Made by a program: the position numbers and the translations under genes. 64,000 bases of DNA from WLMZ01 sp043753895 (GTDB lineage: Bacteria > Actinomycetota > Acidimicrobiia > Acidimicrobiales > Ilumatobacteraceae), in assembly GCA_043753895.1 (NCBI GenBank), contig JAYUWK010000080.1, positions 1-64,000 on the forward strand, read 5' to 3'. Positions 58,507 to 64,000 of this stretch are shown here, piece by piece. Numbering within the stretch: position 1 is the first letter of the stretch; every line of letters begins with the position of its first letter. The notes beneath the pieces are model-generated. The model did no database searches. It saw only the letters and a program-made list of their open reading frames with translations, and was not told the DNA's origin.

Positions 58507-60890
58507 AAGACGCACGGCCGTACTGGCGGCGCATGATGCGCCCACAGGGAAACAACGATGGCTTCACCCTGATCGAACTGGTCATGGCAATCGTGCTCGG
58601 TGCGCTGATCTCCGGCGTCATCGTCGCGGCAATCGTCACGTCGCTGAACATCGCCGATTCCACATCTGCACAGGTCAAGGATTCAACCGACGCCAGCTTG
58701 ATCTCGGCCTTCCTCTACCGCGACGCCCAAGCAGCCGGCGGCACTGATCCGAACCAGGCCCAACTTGATGCCACCCTTGGCGTGTCCACCACTGACGCGG
58801 GCACATGCGGCGTGCCTGCCGGTTCGACGCTCGTAGTGCGGTTCAAGTGGCTCGATCGCCAAACGGTGTCCGCCAAACGAGTCATGCTGGCCACGTATTC
58901 GTTCAACAGCAGCACCAAGCAACTCACGCGCCGCATCTGTCAGGATCTCGTGAGCTCCGATTCAATTCTCGGTCGGGCCCTCAACACGGCCAGTGCCACG
59001 TGTTCGCCGGCGTGCACCGGCCTGCCCAGCTACGTCACCCTCGCAATGGCTGGCAGTGGCACAAGATCGACATTTTCCTACAGTCTGTCGGCTTCGCTTC
59101 GTCCGCAGACCCAGGTCCGACCGACCACCGGCACTGCATCGACCGTGACGCTGCTCGCGCTGGGAGGCGCTGCATCAAGTTGCCCCAACCTGTCAACAGC
59201 TGGCACGTCGACGATCACCGCGCTCGGCGACGTCACCGTTGCCTCGGAGTGTGCGACGTCTCCGGCGATGAGCGTCGCCCAGACGATCTCGTTCTCCGGG
59301 AGCGGAAGCCTGAGCACACTTTCGGGGCTCACTGACCCGTTCGTGACCCTCACGCCGCCATCGGACACGTGCGGCGTGGGGGCGAACCCAGCCGCGGGGA
59401 CGTTTGGTACGTATCCGAACCCGGTCACCATCAACAGCGCCGTCATGTTCACCCCCGGCACCTTTGTGTTCTGCAATGGATTGACCTTGGGGGCGGGAGC
59501 CTCCATCACCGGAACCGGTGTGTTCCTGTATTTCAAGCAGGCGGGAACGCTCACCGTCAATACCGCCGCGACGGTTGATCTCACGCCGAGTTCTTCTGGC
59601 GCGTACGCGAACATACTGGCCTGGTTGGCAACGTCCGGCCAGACCGTCGCGATCGCCAGCGGCTCGCAGGTCAGCAGCTACCGCGGCCTGCTCTACGCAC
59701 CGACCTCCACCGTTGCGGTCTCCGGGGCGGGCGCCACCAACATCGGCGGCATCGTCGCAAAGACCATCAACTTCAGCGCCACCGGACTCAGCACCAGGAT
59801 CGGTCTCCCGATTCCGACCATTGCCATTTCCCCCGCCTCCCTGAGCAACGGCGAAGTAGGGGTGTCTTATACCGCTAATCTCAGTGCCTCCGGCGGTACT
59901 CCTCTGTACACGTGGACGGCCAGCGGACTTCCGGCCGGACTTTCGATGAGTGCTGCCGGCGTCATCTCAGGAACACCGACCACGACGGTTGGAAGCCCAT
60001 TCTCGGTGACGGTCACCGCACTCGATTTAACCAAGGCAGCAGCATCGAGGACGTACTCGCTGACGATTGTCGCCGCACCTGTCATATCTTGTCCTGCCCT
60101 TCCGCAGGCGACGCAGGGCAACTACTACGCATCGAATCTGATCTCCGGATCTGGCGGAGCGACGCCGTATTCGTTCACAGCTCCGTTGCTGCCCGGAGGC
60201 ATCGTCATGGATGCCGCAACCGGTGCGCTTTCGACTCAGACGAGCGTGGTGACGGCTTCGCCCGGCCTGTACCCGGTCACCATAACCCTGACCGATGCGT
60301 TGGGCGGTATCAGCAAATGTAGTTCGAGTATCAACGTCATTGCGTCGCTTATCCTGCCCGCAGGATTTGATATCCAGACCATCAACACCGCGACCCCGGG
60401 CGGGAGAACCGGTTTCATGGAAGCAGGAGATCAGATCATCTACACATATGCCGGCACCGTGAAACCGAGCCTGATTCTGACTAATTGGGACGGAGTGACG
60501 AACCAGGCCGTGTATGTGCGTATGGCCACTGGAGAATCACTTCCAACAACGATGGACACTGTCGACGTGTTCTCCTCCTCGAAAACTCCGCCGTGCATTC
60601 AGGTGGGCGGTAACCTCTCTCCCCTCATCGGGGACGTCGCTGTCGGCAGAATTCAAATGGGCACCGGCATAAAGAACAAGTACGTCAAAGGGGTAGGGGG
60701 GGTCGTCGTGTTCAACGCCACGCTGTCGTTCACCAGTCCGGGCACTATCACGGTGACGCTCAGCACCCCGACCTCAGGGTGCGCCAACCTACCCAATAAT
60801 CCCAACGTCGTGGCGGGCAGCATGATCTGGACGCCGTCGGGCAGCGTGGCGACGGTAACTGAGTCGGGCGCGCCCGACGTCGATTTCTGA
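58503..60890 (+). CDS. Giant prepilin with C-terminal adhesin-like region
   Basis: This 795-aa prepilin has a leader ending NNDG followed by FTLIELVMAIVLGALISGVIV, so it is processed and inserted like a pilin. The first 200 residues resemble PilW-type minor pilins. The remainder is Gly/Ser/Thr-rich: a beta-helix-like part with SGSGSLSTLSGLTDPFV and SSYRGLLYAPTSTVAV, then two Ig-like repeats of the putative-Ig type (SGGTPLYTWTASGLPAGLSMSAAGVISGTP), then a final beta-rich domain. It is probably the tip adhesin, carried by the two minor pilins encoded just upstream and translationally coupled to it. Confidence 0.82.
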   Translation: MKDARPYWRRMMRPQGNNDGFTLIELVMAIVLGALISGVIVAAIVTSLNIADSTSAQVKDSTDASLISAFLYRDAQAAGGTDPNQAQLDATLGVSTTDAGTCGVPAGSTLVVRFKWLDRQTVSAKRVMLATYSFNSSTKQLTRRICQDLVSSDSILGRALNTASATCSPACTGLPSYVTLAMAGSGTRSTFSYSLSASLRPQTQVRPTTGTASTVTLLALGGAASSCPNLSTAGTSTITALGDVTVASECATSPAMSVAQTISFSGSGSLSTLSGLTDPFVTLTPPSDTCGVGANPAAGTFGTYPNPVTINSAVMFTPGTFVFCNGLTLGAGASITGTGVFLYFKQAGTLTVNTAATVDLTPSSSGAYANILAWLATSGQTVAIASGSQVSSYRGLLYAPTSTVAVSGAGATNIGGIVAKTINFSATGLSTRIGLPIPTIAISPASLSNGEVGVSYTANLSASGGTPLYTWTASGLPAGLSMSAAGVISGTPTTTVGSPFSVTVTALDLTKAAASRTYSLTIVAAPVISCPALPQATQGNYYASNLISGSGGATPYSFTAPLLPGGIVMDAATGALSTQTSVVTASPGLYPVTITLTDALGGISKCSSSINVIASLILPAGFDIQTINTATPGGRTGFMEAGDQIIYTYAGTVKPSLILTNWDGVTNQAVYVRMATGESLPTTMDTVDVFSSSKTPPCIQVGGNLSPLIGDVAVGRIQMGTGIKNKYVKGVGGVVVFNATLSFTSPGTITVTLSTPTSGCANLPNNPNVVAGSMIWTPSGSVATVTESGAPDVDF

Positions 60891-60907
60891 GCTGTCCGTC
60901 CACGTCG

Positions 60908-61250
60908 CGTCGGATCGTTCCCCTCGATCTACCGGGATTCGCGAAGCGCGTGCTATCCCCCAAACAGACCGTGACGCAGACCGACACGTGGTCGGCCTCC
61001 GACAACAAGGGCGCTCGAACCGGCACGTTCGCCGTCGAGTCAAAGGGGCGCGCCCGTGAAGGTGAGCGGCGCGTTTCGTCTCGCTCCTAAGGGCGCCAAA
61101 GGATGCACCAACACCAGCACGGTCACCATCGAGTGCAAGCTGCCAATCATCGGTGGGAAGATCGCCGACTTCGTTGCAGGCGATGCCCGCCGATCCGTAG
61201 ATCACGAACAGACATGGATCAGCGCGTACCTAGACCTGGCCGGGTACTGA
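60908..61250 (+). pseudogene. DUF2505 protein remnant
   Basis: One frame encodes LPGFAKRVLSPKQTVTQTDTW. Near 61047 an extra G in a run of four shifts the frame, and the second frame continues VKVSGAFRLAPKGAKGCTNT and KLPIIGGKIADFVAGDA, the C-terminus of DUF2505 (SRPBCC-like) actinobacterial proteins. The N-terminal third is missing, cut off by the pilin-adhesin gene. No start codon suits it. Confidence 0.75.
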
Positions 61251-61268
61251 CCGATGCTCACTCCGCCG

Positions 61269-62312
61269 CTATTCCCGTTGTTCCGAGTGCTCGTGGCGAT
61301 GGTGGATGTCGGGGAGATGATCCTGTTCGTGCACCACCACGAGATGCCGATGTGACTGGCCACCGAGCATCTCAATGGCGTTTCGTTGATGATGAATGTC
61401 AGTGGGATCGATGGCGTGTCCGTGCACGACTTCGGGGTGGGAGTGCACATGCCGATGATGGCTCGTAACGACGACCATCACACCCGCGAGTGAGATCGCA
61501 AAGGCCACCAACATGCGACCACGCAGGGACTCGCCGAGGATTGGCCAAGCGAGGATGGCTCCTACGAACGGGGCGAGCGCGAAGATCGCCTGGCCACGAG
61601 CCGCTCCGATCAGACGAGCTCCCGCAATCCAGAGTGTGATCGAGAGGCCATAGCCGACGGCACCGATGGCGAGCGCAGCAACAATCGTTCCGACGCCCGG
61701 AACATGTTCGAGCCCGAGGCCCAGTGCCATGTTGACGGTGCCTGCAACCAAACCCTTGACGAGCGTGATCGTGGTGGGGCTGTACCGATCGAGGCTTGCG
61801 GTGATCGCATTATCGACACCCCAACACAGGCATGCTCCGGCGACAAGAAGCGCGCTGACGGTGAGATGCGTGCCGCCGAACCCCGTAACGACGACTCCCC
61901 CGGCAACCACAAGGGCGATGCCAAGAGCGGTACGACGGCCGATGTGTTCGTGGAGGAAGAGGCCGGCGACCAGCACCGTGGCGACGAGCTCCAGGTTCAA
62001 CAGCAGCGACACCGTTCCCGATGTCGTGCGGACGAGCGCCAGCAACATCAATACCGGAGCGACGCCTCCACCCAGCGTGACGGTGAGCAGAAGCAGGCCA
62101 CGCTTCGATGGCCGGGGTGGGCCTGCTTCGGAGCGGCGTTCACGGGTTCGGAACGGGAGTACGGCGATTGCTGCACCGAGGTACAACAGGCCGGCGAGGG
62201 TCAATGGCCCCGCCTCGCTCACGATCAACTTTGTCGTCGGGGTCGCTGCGCCGAAGAACATCGCGGCGGCTGCGCAGAGCCACCAACCTCGCCACTCTCG
62301 CGTGAACCTCAC
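61269..62312 (-). CDS. DMT/EamA-type exporter with a His-rich C-terminus
   Basis: A 347-aa protein with ten predicted helices in two EamA halves (FFGAATPTTKLIVSEAGPLTLAG and CWGVDNAITASLDRYSPTTITLVKG). The last 65 residues are cytoplasmic and very rich in histidine (SHHRHVHSHPEVVHGH, DIHHRHEHS), with over fifteen His. Such tails bind Zn, Ni or Co. The protein may therefore export a metal or a metal-bound metabolite, or the tail may gate transport. It is convergent with the DUF2505 remnant. Confidence 0.85.
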   Translation of the reverse strand: MRFTREWRGWWLCAAAAMFFGAATPTTKLIVSEAGPLTLAGLLYLGAAIAVLPFRTRERRSEAGPPRPSKRGLLLLTVTLGGGVAPVLMLLALVRTTSGTVSLLLNLELVATVLVAGLFLHEHIGRRTALGIALVVAGGVVVTGFGGTHLTVSALLVAGACLCWGVDNAITASLDRYSPTTITLVKGLVAGTVNMALGLGLEHVPGVGTIVAALAIGAVGYGLSITLWIAGARLIGAARGQAIFALAPFVGAILAWPILGESLRGRMLVAFAISLAGVMVVVTSHHRHVHSHPEVVHGHAIDPTDIHHQRNAIEMLGGQSHRHLVVVHEQDHLPDIHHRHEHSEQRE

Positions 62313-62482
62313 GGAATCAGTTTCGCACGCTGTCCGCGGCAGAACATCACACCACGATCAACTCGGCGGCTGGGTCGAGATGGGCGAGCAGACGACCGAC
62401 GCTTGTTGCAGTCGAGGGTGACCGTGATCTTCTTCGATGCCTTACCAACCACCAAGCAGCGGTGATCTGTCAGAATCTCCGG

Positions 62483-63193
62483 ATGCCAACGTTCATCGAC
62501 CTCAGCCACGACGTGCGCGACGGGATGATCACCTACCCGGGGTTGCCCGCACCGCGGCTCAGCTCGGTGATGTCACGCGAGAACAGTCGCGACCGCTATG
62601 CCGAGGGGGTCGAGTTCGACATCGGCATGATCGAGTTGTGCGCGAACACAGGCACCTACCTCGATACACCGTTTCACCGTTACGCCGATGGCCACGATCT
62701 CACCGGCCTGCCCCTCGAGCGTTGCGCCGACCTGCCTGCCTTCGTACTCACTCCCCCGGCCGGGACTCAGGCGATCACCGCAGCAGATCTTTCGCCCGGG
62801 CTCTTGGCACTGTTGCGCGGCGGGGCCCTGCTGTTGCACACCGGATGGGACGAGCATTGGGGAACGCTGCATTACTTCCACTCCGACCATCCGTTCTTTG
62901 CCGAAGATGCGGTGCGCGCAGTGATCGACGCAGGCGTGGTGTTGGTGGGCATCGACTCGTTGAACATTGATTCCACGGCTGGCAATGATCGCCCGGCGCA
63001 CAGCCTGCTGCTGGCTGCGGGCATTCCCATCGTGGAGCACATGACCAACCTCGCCGCGGTGCCCGCCACGGGAAGCCGATTCTCCGCGGTTCCGGTGAAG
63101 ATCGCCGGCCTGGGCACGTTCCCCGTGCGTGCGTTCGCGTCCGTGGCCGATTCGCCCTCCAAGAGTGACAGCAATGAAGGCGGTTCGCAGTGA
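62483..63193 (+). CDS. Cyclase-family (kynurenine formamidase-like) metal hydrolase, variant motif
   Basis: A 236-aa protein of the cyclase/isatin-hydrolase/kynurenine formamidase fold, opening MPTFIDLSHDVRDGMITYPG. The usual metal motif H-x-G-T-H-x-D is replaced by NTGTYLDTPFHRY: both first histidines are Asn and Tyr, with Asp and the later His kept. HTGWDEHWGTLHYF and GIDSLNIDSTAG are the remaining family segments. Either a distinct metal-site subfamily or an inactive form. Its stop overlaps the GTG of the next gene. Confidence 0.82.
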   Translation: MPTFIDLSHDVRDGMITYPGLPAPRLSSVMSRENSRDRYAEGVEFDIGMIELCANTGTYLDTPFHRYADGHDLTGLPLERCADLPAFVLTPPAGTQAITAADLSPGLLALLRGGALLLHTGWDEHWGTLHYFHSDHPFFAEDAVRAVIDAGVVLVGIDSLNIDSTAGNDRPAHSLLLAAGIPIVEHMTNLAAVPATGSRFSAVPVKIAGLGTFPVRAFASVADSPSKSDSNEGGSQ

Positions 63194-64000
63194 CCTACGA
63201 CGACATCATGGCTGTGTTCTGCGCCACCCCCACCGAGCCGATTCCCGTGCCGATCGTGCCTGCCACCGAAGCACGCCTTTTCCGCGATGCGCTCGAGCCC
63301 ATCGCCACGCACGGCTGGTGGTCACGTCCGCCATCTGAGCGAATCGCCGCGTTGGGCCTGAGCTTCTTCGACGGATACGTGTGGGGTCGTGCTGCAGCGC
63401 TGGGCACGCCGGAGGCTTCGGTGGTCGTCGCGACATTCGGCGTCTTCGAGCCGGGCATGCTCATGGCCGTCTATCAGCACGCGGTGTCAGTGGCCTCGCG
63501 TGACGCCGTGTTGGCGGCGCGTGCCGATGGCGCAGCTGAGAGCTTGGCCACGCTCGTGTCCGCCGACGAGGCCGCAGCCATTGCTGATCCGCTCTTTGCG
63601 GCAATCAGGCAGCTCGATGGCATGGGCCGACCACTGTTCAGTGCCCTCCGTGGGCTCCCTCTTCCCGATACGGCACAGGGTCGTTTGTGGAGGGCGGCCG
63701 AGCTCGTGCGCGAGCATCGTGGTGATGGCCATCTCGCCGCTGCCGTCGCAGCGGGTTTCGACGCCGTCACCCTGAACGTGATCACTGAGCTATGGCTCGG
63801 TTATGCCATCGGCGAGTACAGCCACACACGTGGGTTCACAGCCGAGCAGTTGGGCGCGGCCGTAGGCGGCCTCGAGCAGCGAGGTTGGGTCAGCAACGGC
63901 GCGCTGACCACCGCTGGTCTTGCCGCGCGACTCGAACTGGAGCACGCGACCGACGTATCACAACAGCGACTGATCGATCTCTTGGGCGATGATCTGGACG
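63190..64000 (+). CDS. SCO6745-type protein (truncated by window end)
   Basis: Starts with GTG in a GTGA overlap with the cyclase gene and is open to the last base (270 codons seen). The sequence has WGRAAALGTPEASVVVATFGVF, AELVREHRGDGHLAAAVAAGFDAVTLNVITEL and a winged-helix-like C-terminal part (EQLGAAVGGLEQRGWVSNGALTTAGLAAR). This matches actinobacterial SCO6745-family proteins of unknown role, possibly MarR-like. Co-translation with the cyclase suggests a shared job. Confidence 0.8.
   Translation, partial: MTYDDIMAVFCATPTEPIPVPIVPATEARLFRDALEPIATHGWWSRPPSERIAALGLSFFDGYVWGRAAALGTPEASVVVATFGVFEPGMLMAVYQHAVSVASRDAVLAARADGAAESLATLVSADEAAAIADPLFAAIRQLDGMGRPLFSALRGLPLPDTAQGRLWRAAELVREHRGDGHLAAAVAAGFDAVTLNVITELWLGYAIGEYSHTRGFTAEQLGAAVGGLEQRGWVSNGALTTAGLAARLELEHATDVSQQRLIDLLGDDLD

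Overview
The window is high-G+C chromosomal DNA from an actinobacterium. The gene set suggests the class Acidimicrobiia, near Ilumatobacter or Microthrix: an F420-type LLM oxidoreductase, PAC2 and SCO6745-type proteins, a CYP125-like P450, a wax-ester synthase/DGAT, class II DAHP synthase, and a nadD / LytR_C protein / rsfS cluster. Genes are densely packed, with many ATGA and GTGA stop/start overlaps. The taxonomic call is inference from gene content; no rRNA gene is present.

Region by region. (1) 1-5250 is the int-proximal end of an integrated element: a large serine integrase, an XRE-type HTH protein, two small ORFs, a prim-pol primase and a DUF3631 ATPase. It sits inside comEC. Only the 5' third of comEC (5249-5968) remains on this side, ending at a ...VSGQNVV-stop junction 12 bases before the integrase start codon. 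(2) 5.9-19.1 kb is ordinary chromosome: comEA, a small HExxH protein, a thioredoxin-TPR protein, a phosphotransferase-fold protein with a PAC2 protein, an LLM oxidoreductase, a broken surface protein followed by a 15-bp tandem repeat, a deacetylase-fold amidohydrolase with an acyl-AMP ligase, leuS and a MATE exporter. (3) 19.2-26.1 kb is a decaying island that resembles the mycobacterial dormancy (Dos) gene set. Two universal stress proteins, a 2-oxoglutarate/Fe(II)-type oxygenase, a WS/DGAT and a two-TM protein are intact. Two SDR genes, a beta-CASP metallo-beta-lactamase and a P-type ATPase are pseudogenes. Two Dos-box-like sequences lie here. (4) 26.2-29.9 kb is a three-gene operon matching enterobacterial ygcW-ygcE-ygcU, a likely horizontal acquisition. 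(5) 30.0-33.3 kb is a Fur/Zur regulator divergent from a znuACB-type metal importer.

(6) 33.3-37.9 kb is a four-gene coupled operon: two Gfo/Idh/MocA oxidoreductases, an alpha/beta hydrolase, and an S51-peptidase-like domain fused to a CysRS-like C-terminal domain. A GNAT-AAA+ fusion gene lies next to it. (7) 39.4-52.2 kb is mostly housekeeping: tRNA-Ala(GGC), rsfS, nadD, a group 2 sigma factor, DAHP synthase, a serine hydrolase, thiolase, a PIG-L deacetylase, a P450, thymidine kinase and oligoendopeptidase F. (8) 52.2-61.2 kb is a type IV pilus locus: pilB divergent from pilC, two nearly identical pilins, two minor pilin-type proteins, and a 795-residue prepilin whose C-terminal part looks like a tip adhesin. 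(9) The right end holds a DUF2505 remnant, a DMT exporter with a His-rich tail, a cyclase-family protein with a non-canonical metal motif, and a truncated SCO6745-type gene.

How the parts fit together: the pilus locus and comEA suggest ancestral natural transformation. With comEC split by the element, DNA translocation is probably off unless the element excises. The island with storage-lipid synthesis and stress proteins suggests a formerly larger response to low oxygen or starvation that is now being lost.
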